A stretch of 64,000 nucleotides of DNA, taken from positions 4,464,158 through 4,528,157 of the forward strand of contig OZ022590.1 of NCBI GenBank assembly GCA_963669155.1, given 5' to 3'. Each line of letters starts with the position of its first letter. Position 1 is the first letter of the stretch. Source of the stretch: Arbacia lixula. Taxonomy: Eukaryota > Echinodermata > Echinoidea > Arbacioida > Arbaciidae. The notes under the pieces are model-generated. The model was not told the DNA's origin, searched no databases, and saw only the letters and a program-made list of their open reading frames with translations. Shown in pieces: positions 1 to 62,243 of this stretch. Position numbers and translations under genes: made by a program.

Positions 1-507
1 CAAGTTTAGTTAAATATATAACTGGTTTGAACAATTAACATCAAAGGAATAAACCACATAGATGGCATATAAATTAACCCATTTCCTAACAGAATTATGA
101 CTCTCCCCACTGTAAAATATCAGCCATTCTTACCACGACATAATCTGAGCTCATGTTACCAGCAACCTGCTCAACAGATATTGCATAGTAGTGTTGAAGG
201 CCACGCTCATCTAATGTGGACATGTTATTAACTAGATATCATGGTGAACATTAATTATTCACCCATCAGGATAAGTACTGCTACAGCAAAATAACAAGCC
301 CTCCATCTCGGAATGGGTGCTCCACTCAACCAAAATAGTTAATTTTCCAGAGAATTTGCTATTAATCTTCCTGTGAGATTTCTTACATATTTCTAGACTG
401 TTGAGAATTTATGTTTGTAGTAGAGCACCGATCTCAAAATATCTCAACAAATATCAACAGTAAACTGTACACATAGCTTGTAGATGTATGCTATATGCAA
501 TATAAAT

Positions 508-855
508 ACCTTTCTGAATTCAAGTACTAACAAAAAGAAACATGTACAATATTACAAATGACTTCATACAGGCGCTATTACGAATTTGAATGCCAGCGAC
601 TACCCAGTAGATATGGCCATATATAAACATGAGCGGTAATATAAGACAGACAGAGATGTAAATTCCCAAACCAATGAACTACCCAAAAGAAATAAGCACC
701 TTTTTGAATCCAAATACCAACAAAACGAAACATGTACAATGTTGTAAGTGCCTTCATACAGGCACTAATATGAATTTGAATGCCAGGGACTACCCAGTAG
801 ATATGCCACATATAAACATGAGCGGTAATATAAGACAGAATTCCCATGCCAATGA
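508..855. repeat. Two-copy direct repeat, about 188-bp spacing
   Basis: Two copies share CATGTACAAT, CTTCATACAGGC, GAATTTGAATGCCAG, GACTACCCAGTAGATATG and AACATGAGCGGTAATATAAG. They start near 508 and 697. The copies are roughly 90 percent alike with small indels. Confidence 0.85.
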
Positions 856-1579
856 ATGTCGGTCCCAATCCCGCTCGAGGAATGTTATGGGCCTAGTGCG
901 GCTGTCAAATGGCATGAGGTCACATGATACTGTATATGTGGGACTGTCATTATCGCTGTAAGATCGTAAGTGGGATCTATCTGTACTGAATGGATGGGCA
1001 ATGTGCTTAACCTACTGAACATATTTTTGCTGGACTTTCAAGCTCACAATTATTTTACAAGGAAATCCTGGAGACAAGGTGTTATTTAATAATTTGATAA
1101 TTACAAGAATCTTCAGTAATGTTAATATCAATATCCCATGGGTAATTTAAAACTATGCAGAAAGCTTAACTGGTAACTCCTTTTTTTTTTAAATAGCAAG
1201 AGCTAAATGTTATTCTATAATTTGATTTTAAAAAACACTGTGTGTAAATATGGAGATCTTGTACGAATCTTTCAGCTACGTTCATAACAACATCCCAATG
1301 TGCTTAACTGCATTTATCCCCAATGCTTGCCTCCACAAAGCTGAATTTCATGAACAGATGTCAACTTCTTGCGAATGTGTGAGAATATGAGTCTTTCAGC
1401 TAGGTTCATAACAGTATCCCATTGATACAAACAGAGAATGAGATCTGAATCTACCAACTACATTTCTCCTCTTTGAATAAGGTCCACACGGCACAGGGGT
1501 AAATGTCAGGCTGGGCTGGGGGCTGGCAGGAATGCAATAAAACAACCGTAATCCAGCACCAAGTGACACTTGTCCACGC

Positions 1580-2110
1580 GTGATGGGGGTCATTTTAGGG
1601 GCTGTCCACTGCAGATACTAAACCAGTATCATGTGCACCAGGCCTGTTCCCATTGAGGTTTGAGATCCAGGGCAAAGTACTGAATGACTCTTAACGAGCA
1701 TGATGGGGGTCATTTAAGTGGGTGTCCACCTCAGATACTAAACCAGTATCATGTGCACCAGGCCTGTTCCCATTGAGGTTTGAGATCCAGGGCAAAGTAC
1801 TGAATGACTCTTAAGTGGGTGTCCACCTCAGATACTAAACCAGTATCATGTGCACCAGGCCTGTTCCCATTGAGGTTTGAGATCCAGGGCAAAGTACTGA
1901 ATGACTCTTAACCAGCATGATGGGGGTCATTTAAGTGGGTGTCCACCTGAGATACTAAACCAGTATCGTGTGCACCAGGCATGTTCCCATTGAATTTTGG
2001 GACCAGTATCTAGCGCCAAAGGACACTTATCCCACATCATGGGGGTCGTTTGAGGGGCGTCCACAGCAGATACTAACCACTATCATGTATATGAGGCCTG
2101 TTTACATTGA
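1580..2110. repeat. Minisatellite, five copies of about 120 bp
   Basis: The word GATACTAAACCAGTATC or its variants recurs at 1614, 1734, 1831, 1951 and 2069 (spacings 120, 97, 120, 118). Units also share TGATGGGGGTCATTT and CCAGGCCTGTTCCCATTGA. The third unit lacks about 23 bases. The middle copies are nearly identical. Confidence 0.9.
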
Positions 2111-3907
2111 CACTTGATACTATGTGTATGTTAGTCATGTTTACACACATTCATGAATCACACATGCCATAGGGCCTTGCACCAAGTCACAAGTGCACAA
2201 AAAGCAAAACAGAGTGATACACAGATTTATCACAAATTCTAACAATGCCTGTATGGACACATTCCAAATAAATTTGGCTTTCCAGCTCCATCAAGTTGAT
2301 AACATGTTTATACTGTAATGTGTCCCAACCGGAATAACCGTGATCACATTTTAAAGTGGAAACACGCCCACTGATGAGCCTGTATCGCACGATGGATGCC
2401 AGACATAGCTGAGATGTTGCTCTCTAGCGACGGAACAACAGCCCCTCACATGAGCATTATCTGCCCCAGTGATAGAGCCATCGTTGTTGCACATACTGGG
2501 GGTAGTAACCTAGGCCCATACTCATTGAACCTTTAGGAATAGTTCGCCCTTAAAATTATTTTGGTTTCAATAAAAGGAGACATACGAAAGAAACGTAATA
2601 GTGAAGGTTTGACAGAAACCGGTCAACGGAAAAGAAAGTTATTTGATTTTAAAGTTTTTATTTTGTGACGTCACATGCAAGGTGCGCTCCCATATGTTGT
2701 GCACAAAATAATTCCTTGAATTACTCTTTTTCCGTTTATGACAACGGAATTATTTTTTATTCCTACAGGTACAGTATGTGTGTACAAACGTACATATAGC
2801 ATATGTACAAAAATGTTAAAACAGATATGCAGATAGACATACAGAACGACGGAGAGGAAAAGATAGGGGGAAAGGAAGACAGAGAGATAGAATTAGAGAA
2901 AGACAAAGACACAAAGAAATGGAGAGAAAACAGTATTTCTTCCGTGGCATTTCTTATACTTCTTATATGATAATTCGCCATACAATCAAATAGTGTCCAT
3001 AAACAACCATATGCTTCTACCCTGCACTGACTGCTCATACACATGTCTGCTGCGAGCCATTGGTCTACAAAACCAAAGCCCAGGGAAACCTAAGCACCTG
3101 CAATTATGCCAGATTCATGCAAAGATGTAGCGCTCCAGAATGACCTAATTTCTTTACAAGCGTAGGTTGCGTTCGCCTCCAGCATTTCTCATACATGTAT
3201 ACTCACTCTTCAAATAGACTTTCGCTGGTTGGCAGGATATCGTCACAAGAGGGGGGTAGTGTGGGAGTATGATGAGGGAAAGTTCATTCCGTAGTACTGA
3301 TGTAACATGCCGAGGAGTTATCCATTTCCTTTTTTCGTATCACTCTGCTGTGGTTGGTTACTTTTCGCCATAAGAGGGAGACAGAGTAGTCACAACTGCA
3401 GGAATAGTTCATTCCACTACGCTGTTAAATGTACCAAGCATTTTCACTAATATCAACCCTCCAGTATCCATTCATATGGTTAGATAAATTTCACCACAAA
3501 TGGTTATTATTGGGTATAAAAAGATACTTCAAGATACATGTTCTTCACCTAATGTAACATGCAGAATGCATTCCAGTATGAACAATAGTATCACCATGTC
3601 CTATTGTAATATATGCAAAGTTGGAGAGATGCCATTGTTAAACAGCACACTGATCTCAGATTGCTTTCACTTAGCATCATACTCACAACTATACCACAGT
3701 CATAACAGATGGCACAAACAACAGGCAGGCAATTTCATTGTGTGCAATCCCCTGTTGTGAGAATCAATCCAAAAAATACCAGCTGCAAGTGAATATTCTG
3801 TGGCAGACTGGGAAGCAGGCAGAACAGCTGCGTCTCAATCCAGGCACAGAACCAGCCATCTAGACTCCATCGCCAACACCTCGCTAGGATGAAGCAGTGC
3901 TAAACCA

Positions 3908-4030
3908 GGACCCTGTCTCATAAAGATTTGTGATTGATCGCAACTTGGCTTGCGATTGATATCAATCTAAACTCTGTTCATTAGAGATAGAAGATTGGAC
4001 TTGCCATTGATTCCGATCAATCAAAACTCT
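3908..4030. repeat. Small foldback element
   Basis: GTCTCATAAAGATTTGTGATTGATCGCAA on the left is mirrored, with mismatches, by GATCAATCAAAACTCTTTGTAAGAC on the right. The word GATTGATCGCAACT recurs near 6158, so this is probably a dispersed family. Confidence 0.5.
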
Positions 4031-4696
4031 TTGTAAGACTGGAGCCTGGATTGAACACTACCAGCTCTCATATTATTTGCAATTAAAATATCAAAATAAT
4101 AATGCAATACACTACAACCTTCCTTAAGTTCCTTCAGTCCAGGACATGCTTACTGTACATTTGTAATGACAATATCAGGACGTATATTCCTTTGATGTCA
4201 TTAAAAAAGAAGAATAAAAGATTCCACACACATTTTCCACACAAGCACTCCACTGAACAATTTGTGGTTTGCATAGAGAAACTGAACCTTTCCATCCAAG
4301 AAAAAATGGCAATGAGTATGATTTTCACAAAGGAGGAGGTTGATGCAGAAACATGAGGCAGATAGATGTTCTCAAAATAATCATGTTTCCACACGGCAAT
4401 GAACACGGCATCATCATTCCCACATGAATCATGGATCATGAAAAAATCCAAGTTTAGACTTCATGTCATATTTCAATAAAACATGCACATCATGACTCAA
4501 CACAACACATCACAACACAGAGAATATTAACCATGCAATGCTTTAAATATCTCCATGATACAGTCTTAGGCTCTCCAGTCAGGTTGTGAAGAAAACAACA
4601 CAATCACACGAAATTGGACATAAAATCCAGATTACACAAGAGAAATGGTCAAGGGTCACCGTGGTCTGTTTGACCAGAGGGTGGTCTGGGTCTTAC

Positions 4697-53426
<48,730 letters not shown>

Positions 53427-54379
53427 CTGCAAAGAGAGGAAAAAAAAGAGACACATCCATTAGCACATCGTTTTACACATTCACAGTTTCAACACTTCCT
53501 GACTTCAACTGTATCTGTGACTTTATAAACAAGAATCTTGCTTACAAATGTACATCATAGTTCTCCCTGACTGATTCATAACATCATAACATTCATGGCT
53601 TGCATCATTCTCATATTTTTCATTTAAATGTACTGATTTACACCACTAACACATACATTGTGAATTCTTTATAACCATTGGCCAATTAATAAAAAACATG
53701 TATGTAAATTTCACTCAAAGAAACTGTCATCTTTACCATCCCCTGCAAAATGAATCAATATTATACAAGTAGTGGTAACTCAATAATCTCAATATCTCAG
53801 ACAGTGATACAGTAGAACTGTTAACAATCAAAAAAGTATGAGAAATTGGCAAAGCAGGTTTTGTTAACAACAAACCAAAAACATATTGTCTACAGTAGCT
53901 GAGAAAATACACATACAACAGCATTGAGGCACACACTTCATTTCTATGGGAAGTAGACATACTGCAGGTTCAGCTCGGAAAGTCTTTACGACTGTCACAA
54001 CATGTAATCAAAATGTTACAATGTTCAGTAACCCATTCAGTCAACATTAATCAAACCAACATGTACAAAGACATCTAAACATGTGCTATAGAGTAGACAA
54101 GTGTTGCCCCAAATGAGTGATGAAAACTCATATTTCCTCCATCTTAAAACAATTGAGATATTGTTCTGATATGACAATCACAAGGTGGTGATACCTGAAA
54201 GAACATACAGGAACTACTGAATAGGTTAATCAGACATGTACTGCAGGCATTAGGTCACTGTTTTGGGGGTTGTGGTCACTTACGATTACTCAAATTCTGT
54301 GTGACACATACTGTAGGGCTATTCCATGCGCACATGCCAACATTCACATAACTGCATTGTGCAAGGCAGTGAAAAAAAT

Positions 54380-54535
54380 TATTCAAAATTTTTGGGGGTT
54401 CCTTTTTGAGCACATTGGCCAATTTGGCTACAATTTCACATCCTGTCTATGGAAATTTGGGGGGCTCTTTAAAAGCATTTCGGGGGGGGGGGGGGGGGGG
54501 CGAAATGGCCCTGAGCCCCCTCCCCTCCCCATAGT
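54380..54535. repeat. Dispersed repeat, copy A
   Basis: Contains CCTTTTTGAGCACATTGGCC, AATTTGGGGGGCTCTTTAAA, GCATTTCGG and a G run. The reverse complement of the same sequence is at 61217-61385. Confidence 0.85.
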
Positions 54536-54657
54536 TAAAGGGAGCAGAGACTGAGGGTCTGCACTCTTGGGATGGACAAACCAGGCACTGGTGTATATTT
54601 GAAGAGGGGGTTCCCCGTTTTCTCCCCCATCTCTGATAATCCACTCTCTCTCTATTG

Positions 54658-54735
54658 CCCCTTTTATAGTGCACGCTAACTTGACCCCGTTTCAGGTCCG
54701 GACCTGATGCAGGGTAACTCTCACTATAAAAGGGG
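54658..54735. mobile_element. 78-bp palindromic element
   Basis: CCCCTTTTATAGTG at the left is mirrored by CACTATAAAAGGGG at the right. The centre is a perfect 14-base palindrome, CAGGTCCGGACCTG (54693-54706). The whole is an imperfect palindrome and very small for a MITE. Confidence 0.8.
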
Positions 54736-55069
54736 TATGAGTTTTTCTGGAAGGTGTTTTGACGGCCAAACAGATTAAAAAATTTTGGTGAGTGTAGTTC
54801 CTTTAACCTGTACGTATCTGCTCCCCATGTTTCTGCCCTTGTATCATTATTAATGACTAACATCATGCGCCTGTATGGAGAAAATCAATGGCATGTCCTT
54901 GCGCTACAATGCGCTCATAGATCTCTGTCAAGATCGATCCCTTCCACTTTCATGTACATGAATACAGGGCCATTTCATACCCACTGCTGACTTTGTGTGG
55001 CCCTGCATGCTGGCTGCATTTAGCATTCACACTTGGGATATGATTGACTTTTAACCCTCTTACCACTAT

Positions 55070-55510
55070 GGGCTCACAAGCATGTGCACACTTCTATGGC
55101 TTGGTATCAAGAGGGTTTATGTACATAACTGTGCAGGTACATTTAATGCCCATGATTGGAGCACAACACACCCAGGTAATCTTCTGAATAAGTCTGAATA
55201 AATTATTTATGTGTACCTTTCAATGGCTTGGTACCAATTACAGGTGCATTCAACGCCCATTGACTTGGAAAATAATACACTCAGGTAATCTTCTGAAAAA
55301 GTCTGAATAAATTACCTTTCAATGGCTTGACACCAAGAGGGTTTATAGTAGGTACGGGTGTATTTCATTACCCAAGACTTGGAACACAGTACACATAGCT
55401 AATCTTATGGATAAGTCTGAATAAATTACCTTTCAATGACTTGGTAACAAGAGGGTTTACATGTGCATGTGTACCAGTGTATTAAACACCCATGACTTCC
55501 TCCCCTGATG
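55070..55510. repeat. Tandem array, about four units of 100-120 bp
   Basis: Units share AATAAATTACCTTTCAATGG, CTTGG-ACCAAGAGGGTTTA, GGTAATCTTCTGAATAAGTC and CCCATGACTTGGA-like words. Confidence 0.9.
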
Positions 55511-56669
55511 AATAACACACTGATATACTTACAGGTGTATGCATCTTGTATTTCCATCAAAAACATTGTGTACGCTTTTTCATCTGGGGAGAAAATGAAA
55601 TGTACAAGACACTAAAAAATATTCAGTTCAGTATCAATGAATTATACATTTATAGAAATCAGCACCCAAGATGACCACAGAATAATTTGGCTATGATTTC
55701 AGGTCCCTTAATCTTTACCACTACTGCATGCACAACATGTATCCTTTAACTTCAGAAATAAGGATATACATAATGTACTTCATTCAGCCATACATGTACC
55801 ATTCCATTTAAATAGAGCTAATAACTTGAATGCAGTAAATCATGTGGCCAATCACTGACTGGACAGTGAAGCTTCATTAGACCCATGCTGACCTTTAAAG
55901 AAAGTAGTAAAAGCTGTATCAAACCAAATCAAGCACATCTTCTTGTACAGGTAGTGAGTGCAAATTTTGCCTGCTCTCCTTCTTACCCACACAGATGTGC
56001 ACCTACAAAATTGATATTGCCCACGCACCAATACAGGTACACACATACACACAAACACATTCAATCCCTCTTCCCATCTTACAGCACTACTCTGCTACAA
56101 GCTACAATGCAATAAGCAGAAGTTCAAGATCATGCTTGGTAATGAATTATAGAGGTTTCAATTTCTCTGCCCCCGGGCTCGTCTTGAGGAAAATCCAATA
56201 GCTCTCCCGCTTGGTCCGGTCTGTGTACATGTATGCCGCTGCATACCGTATGTCATGTTTATCAACATCTGTCATTGTTCTCATATTTACAACCTGGGAC
56301 CACGGAGCTCATCAATACAAGCTGTTTTTTGTTTCTGTTTTTATCCCAGAATTTGCCACATCTTCATGTTCCAAAGGTCACTTTTCTTTGAGGTCTGCTT
56401 CGCAATCGCTCACACTGCACTCTCATACTCCCTGCATACATGTATTACATGTATATTAAATAATATATCAATTGATATGTAAAAAGATATAGAAGCAAAC
56501 ATATTTCAATATACATTTTGTAATCAAAGTTATTCGACTTTTCATGTACGCCAAATATTACTCATTAAATCATCTACTATGTACTTTTATGCTCGTATCA
56601 GATTTCATTATGTATGTAAATATGTTTAGTTTTATGTAGATGTAAATAAATAAAGTTCAATCGATCAAT

Positions 56670-56772
56670 ATCTTTCTCTCCCACTTTCTCCCTCTCTTGC
56701 TCTCTCACTTTCTCTCTCTTTCTCTCACTCCCCCCCCCCCTCTCTCTCTCTCTCTCTTCCTCTCTCTCTCCA
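56670..56772. repeat. CT microsatellite
   Basis: About 100 bases of TCTCTC with a C run in the middle. Confidence 0.93.
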
Positions 56773-59700
56773 GTTCCCTTATACCCTTCTCACCCAAAAG
56801 GACCTTTGTGAAAAAAAAAATCCTCACAGTAGACCCTGCAAATGATGTTTTGGTGGTTTGACTCAATTTGGCATTTGTAAAAGAAACGTTTAAAGTTATA
56901 GAAGCCGTGTTCATGTACCTGTTTCATGTGAACAAGCTGTTTAAAGTAACCTCTGCAAATAAATCTATGTTTGCCTGAATCTGGCATTTTAAATAATATG
57001 TTGAACAGCCTGGAAGCCAGACTACATATCCCACCCCCTCAACCCCCCTGCCCACAAACCATCCACCCACCCAGCCACTTGCCCCTTCTCAATCATGCAA
57101 CGGTTCGTCTCCCTTCCCTTCCCTTCCGCCCGTCCGCCGCCTGTCCGTCGTCCACCTTCTCTCTCCCGCCATTCGCCATCGCCATTCTGGGATGGCCTGC
57201 ATAACACGCATCACTGCTGGGCATGGCATCAGGGGTTCGGTCGGGGGAGAGAAATCCAGATTGTCCCTCTAGCGCAAGTCGCTCCGCACCGCTCCCCGCG
57301 ATCAATTAACACCCTCCAACGTCTGCAACCAGCTCCAATAACCCGCTATAGCCGTAATAAGGCCACTCGCCTGCCAACAAACTGTGGGCATAGGTGCGTA
57401 CCAAGCCCCTGAGAAAGCCAAACAGTTGCTAGTCTTTGAGTAATAGTATTACTCCAGTATTAATGCGTGGCTTTCGCTTGCGGTAGAGAGGGGAAGAGAG
57501 TGCGGTGGGGGGGAGTATTAAGGGTGTTCTAATGCAATAACGGAGTCGCGGTACGGTGTCGTTGCTGCCCTGAAAGCTGTGACAGAAATTAATGAAAAAC
57601 AAGGCGTATGTGTGCATGTACATGTGTACACACTGCGATTCTATTCAGCAGTCACACACGTACGTCATACAATTTAGCAGTCTTTCATACGTAGAACTGA
57701 CATACAGTGCCATCAGTACAAGTGTACTATCAATATAATATGAGCAAAACATTCTCTTAACATATAGTATGTGCGCACACTGATTCTTTTTATCAGTCAC
57801 AATCAAATGTTATGGACAAATTATACTGACATACAATACAATCAGTACATTAGTATTATATCAATATGAGCACAACTATCTCTAGATCTAAATATTATAC
57901 AATACTAAGATTAAATCTAAAAGACTGCAGTACAGCGTAGCAGCACACTTTAACGCACTGAGCGGTCCCACATTATGAAATCAATGCTCTGCGTACGTGT
58001 GGGCCTAATTTTGACAGCTAGTATAAATACACTCAAATTACACAGCTTGAAATAGATTGATTGTATCTGTTGACATTTCTCGGAAGGCCACAGTGCCATT
58101 AATTAGGTGATTGAATTGGAGAGATACATGCTCACAATCCTCATCCACAATTAGTAAACCATGTTTGTATCAGAACATTCTGCTTCTCATTGACATCCAC
58201 TGTGTATGTTTGGCTATTTATGGCTTCCATATTGACATATCTAAAGGGAAAGTCTACCGGACAATAAAGTTGGGTTTAATTAAAGCAGAATATGAAAGAT
58301 ACATCTTAGTGAAAGTTTGATGAAAATTTATCAAAGGATGAGAAATAAACGATCGTTTGAACATTGTGAACATTTGACATTTACCAGAATCAAGTGATTC
58401 ACTCTCAATGGGTAGAAAGCACTCTGAATCAATTACACTATAGTTGTTGCTAGTCGGATAAACCTCAGACAAGCTTAGGGGTTACCACTCGCAATGTAAC
58501 ATTTGGAAAACGTGCATAATTTTTGCTAAAATTTGCCCAAAGAAAAGCTATTAGTACAGGTGTACATGTAAAAGGTTGTACACAATAACAGTGGACTGTT
58601 GATGCCAGTTTTGACAGACTGTATAGACCAAAAACTGAATTCTTTCCTTTATACTGCTCGTAAAAAGTGTTCACATTCTTTACTTTGAATTTGTAGGGTT
58701 TACATCTTCACTATAAATCTGCACTGTGTACAAAAACCCTCTACATACATGTTCAAATGTATTTCGAAGAAGTACAACAGTACTGTACACTTCTGTGTAA
58801 TTGTGCATAGATTCAATGGCAATCATTTTTTACAACTTGTCAGTATGTATGTTTGCAATCAGATTTTTGATAGCTATCCCAAATTTATGTGATCAGAAAT
58901 GTAAAATATTAACCAAGTTGATGGAGTGAGAGTCTGGGGACTTTGACACAATAATGGAAAACTGTAATTCATATGCATGAGTTCTCACCTTGCTCCAGAC
59001 CATTAATTGGGGAGGAGGGTGTGAGTGGAGTGGGGGGGGGGGGGGGGGGGGGGGCTCCATCCACATCCCTCTTTTAACTCTTTCCCTCTACAGTAGTTCT
59101 CTCTTTCTCTCTTCCCAACTCTAGCTAGACGAGGCCTGATAAGGGCAACCAGGATTTCCTCTGAGCGTTGGCCTTCACCTTGTGATTCAGCTGTAGACCC
59201 TGATAGAGGCTCATAGATGGTACGGTCCATGTAGCTGTAACACAGGAGAGGCTCAATGCCTGTACCTTTTACCCCTACCTGTACCAGTCCCGTCTGGGTT
59301 TCACCTCACTTCTCACCTGCGGAGTGTGTAGATAAATTGCATGCAAGGTAATGCTGTATACTTTTACATTAAGTTTTCTTGGCCCTTTACTAATAGTCTA
59401 GTGGGGGGAGGGGGGGGGGGTCCCATGCACCCCCGCCCACCCTTAAACGATTACCCACTATGAGTTTTAGATTGTCTATTTTATCAAGTAAGATGTTAAC
59501 ATTGGCTAAAAAGGTCCCTGGAGATTTTGGGGCCACTTATTTGGATCCATGTCAAAAAGCATGCATATTTCTAAAGTTGCCATCTCTTGTTGAGGTCTGT
59601 GAAAATAACACCCCTGGGTGAAGCCATATCTCCAGAAATGCATCATCAACTCAAGTCAAATTTGGCTCCATGTAAGTTTGTTCTAATATAAAAAAAAAAA

Positions 59701-60031
59701 GACCGGTGGTGTGTCATAAACATTGCAATTCAGAGAGAAAGTACTAGCCTAGGTATAAAAGACATACTTGTTATTGCAGGCATTGCAACAGAAATAATCA
59801 ACCCCCGCAGTCCTGAGCCAAGGCTAGTCAGGGTCATGCCTGAAAATGGACAAAACTTGGCACTTTCTACAGTAATGGTACTTGTACACGAGGACCCAGA
59901 TAAAATACTTAGCACTCTAGTGTTGATGGCCTTCTGCAAAATGTCAGAGCACTTGGCTTTCATTGAATGAAGACCATACTTTCAAACATCATAAGTGTGC
60001 TTCTTTGATCATTGAAAAAAAATGATGTCAT

Positions 60032-60229
60032 TTGTTGTTGTTCTTAGTGTTCAGTACCAAATTACTCATTGCACTAAAATCTGCTAAACTTAAAGTAAGT
60101 GTCCCATGTCTGAATCATTTGGAAGCTGATGAAGTTGCTGGCCATTTTCAAATCTGTGGAATAAGCTTTAAGTTGAAATCACATCTTCATCAGCATGAAG
60201 CAAACAAAAAGCACCCATATTGGGGGTAG
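60032..60229 (+). pseudogene. Possible decayed C2H2 zinc finger
   Basis: A plus-strand frame contains HFQICGISFKLKSHLHQH then EANKKH. This matches the C2H2 finger spacing C-x3-F-x5-L-x2-H-x5-H exactly, but the first cysteine (two residues before ICG) is replaced by phenylalanine, one base from a cysteine codon (TTT for TGT). A preceding frame on the same strand (59692-59970) is also open and non-repetitive (GIATEIINPRSPEPRLVR), but I do not recognise it. The orientation is opposite to CASK. A relic of a zinc-finger gene or transposon-borne fragment is most likely. A chance resemblance remains possible. Confidence 0.35.
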
Positions 60230-61216
60230 TAAGCTTAGCCCTCTCAGTACCAATCACTGATGGTACTGTGTCAATTGTAACACAATTTGTTGCCTATGGG
60301 ACTGACAGAGTTAATGCTATACAAATATTGTTGGGAAGGGTGGGTCATTATGCCAATGTATGAATAAATCAAAATACAGAGTCAGAGAATAAAGTATATT
60401 ATCTTTACAGCTCATTAAAATTGTATAACAATAACAAAGTAAAACCCTTGGTCGTCAGACGTGATTAAAGAGCAATGTAAATGGTCATTAGCAGACTTTA
60501 CATGAATCCCCTTGCAGTATAACACCCATCTCATATACACACCCAATGAAAATAAAGCCTACATGTAATTTGACAAACCTTCGCAATGCAATTTTGATTA
60601 GCGTCCAGCGTGTTTTCCCAGCATGCTCGCTGCGCAGAGGAAGCAGTCAGCGACCTCTGAGATACCATCACGGAGGTGTCAAATTGAGGTAATTGTTCAG
60701 GTGGATTTCGTGATCTATCAATGTGGCATGTACGCACACTGCATGGACAGTTTGTTTACCTAGCATTACAGGCATCTGTTTTGGTGAAATAAAGAAGCAA
60801 CTTTGCTACCAATTTGATGGACATAAAAATATTTATTTTTAGCAAAATGCAGCATTCTCATTTGAGAGGGGGTAACAGCTGTTTTGTCCCGTTGTCACTG
60901 AGTGTACGTGTGATTGAAGTTCAGGGTTATTTGTCATAAAATGGCTTCTGTAGGTATTTATGGACTCAACATACTGAGCAGATGTTACATTAAAGACATC
61001 ATTCTATATTTTTTCTGAAGTACTTTTTACTTTTAACCCCAACTTGGATAGAATACAATGTAGAGCAGAGCTTCTGCCAGGTTTGATTTTGCACATAGTA
61101 AAAAAAAATACATGTAAGTTGGCAGAGAAAAGGGATGTACATTTGTACATGTATATGATGCAGGAAAAGTTGGCACATGATATCTTTTGGCAGGAAAAGA
61201 TTGCACAACATGAACC

Positions 61217-61385
61217 GGGGGGGGGGGGGGGAATACACGGGGGCTCTGGGCGATTTTGCCCTCCGAAATGCTTAAAAGAGCCCTGGAAAAGAGCTCCCAA
61301 AATTCCCATTGACACAATTTGAAATTATAGCCAAACGGCCAATGTGCTCAAAAAGAAGCCCCCCTAATTTTTTTAAATTAATTTT
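61217..61385. repeat. Dispersed repeat, copy B (inverted relative to 54380)
   Basis: Contains a G run, CCGAAATGCTTAAAAGAGCC, GGCCAATGTGCTCAAAAAGA and CCCCCCTAATTTTT, which are the reverse complement of copy A words. Confidence 0.85.
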
Positions 61386-61841
61386 TCCCTGACATGAACA
61401 CTAGTGAGAACCCCCAGAACATTACAACACATGTAGCGTACTACAATATGTATGGTAAGATGTACTATGTACAGGGTATCCAATACCCTTGTACATAATG
61501 CATGAGAGACAGAACAAATGAGGTTTAATTCACAAAGAGAAAAAAAAACTCATAATAAGATTGAAAGTGGTATTCAGTTCTACACAGGGGAAACGGCTGA
61601 TGGAGATGACTTCTCTTCAATCTAATTCTGAAACCACCTCCTCAATTTCCTGCTGATTTCCAGAGGCCCAAGGGTAGAAGTATTGAGAAGCGTTTAAAAC
61701 CAGGGAGGGGAAGAGGAAACGATTTGAGAGGGGAGAGGGAGGGAAAGAGTTTTGAGGGGAGGGGAGAATGGAAAAGATTTGTGAAAGTGGTTCCCCATTT
61801 ATATCCACACAACACACCTCACGATTACCTCAGTAAAGCTT

Positions 61842-61884
61842 TGTAATATAAATATATATAATATATATAATATAATATAATATA
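61842..61884. repeat. AT microsatellite
   Basis: Roughly 40 bases of TATAATATA units. Confidence 0.9.
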
Positions 61885-62243
61885 CCTCACGGTTTGACTT
61901 CGCGTTTGTTGTCTGGTATGACACCGAGTGACAAGTGGCTTTAGATATTAAGGCATGTAAATGGGGTATGGGATTAAAATGATAATGCATTAACCTGTTG
62001 CTCACGGTTAGATTTTCTGGCTTTGTGAATCCCTGGTCCAGTTAGGATGTTAAAATTTGCCATGGAACCGCAGTTACCAAGGAGATGTAGCTTGATTGTG
62101 TGTATTACAGTATAAGGTATTTGAAGTATATTCTTAGCCTGTCATCTATCCTCAAAGGAGCAGATTGCATGGGAGTTCTGCTGCTTAGTAAACTGTTCAT
62201 GTATATGTATGTGCGTGGAAAAGAGCACGCTAAGTAAAGAACA

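Larger units (their letters stand above)
1..4696. other. Intron left of E10 (incomplete)
   Basis: No CASK exon was recognised here by searching both strands for the expected L27 continuation. The stretch holds a two-copy repeat (about 508-855), a five-copy minisatellite (1580-2110), an AG-rich patch (about 2840-2945) and a short foldback at 3908-4030. The rest looks like unique intronic sequence. Confidence 0.75.

Noticed and set aside
1-4696. Next L27 exon after E10
   Set aside because: No minus-strand LYDK-like start with an acceptor was seen, so it is probably outside the window.
59003-59230. Minus-strand frame beginning MDRTIYEPLSGSTAES
   Set aside because: It has no known domain, runs into the G tract at 59031-59054, and shows no splice context linking it to CASK.
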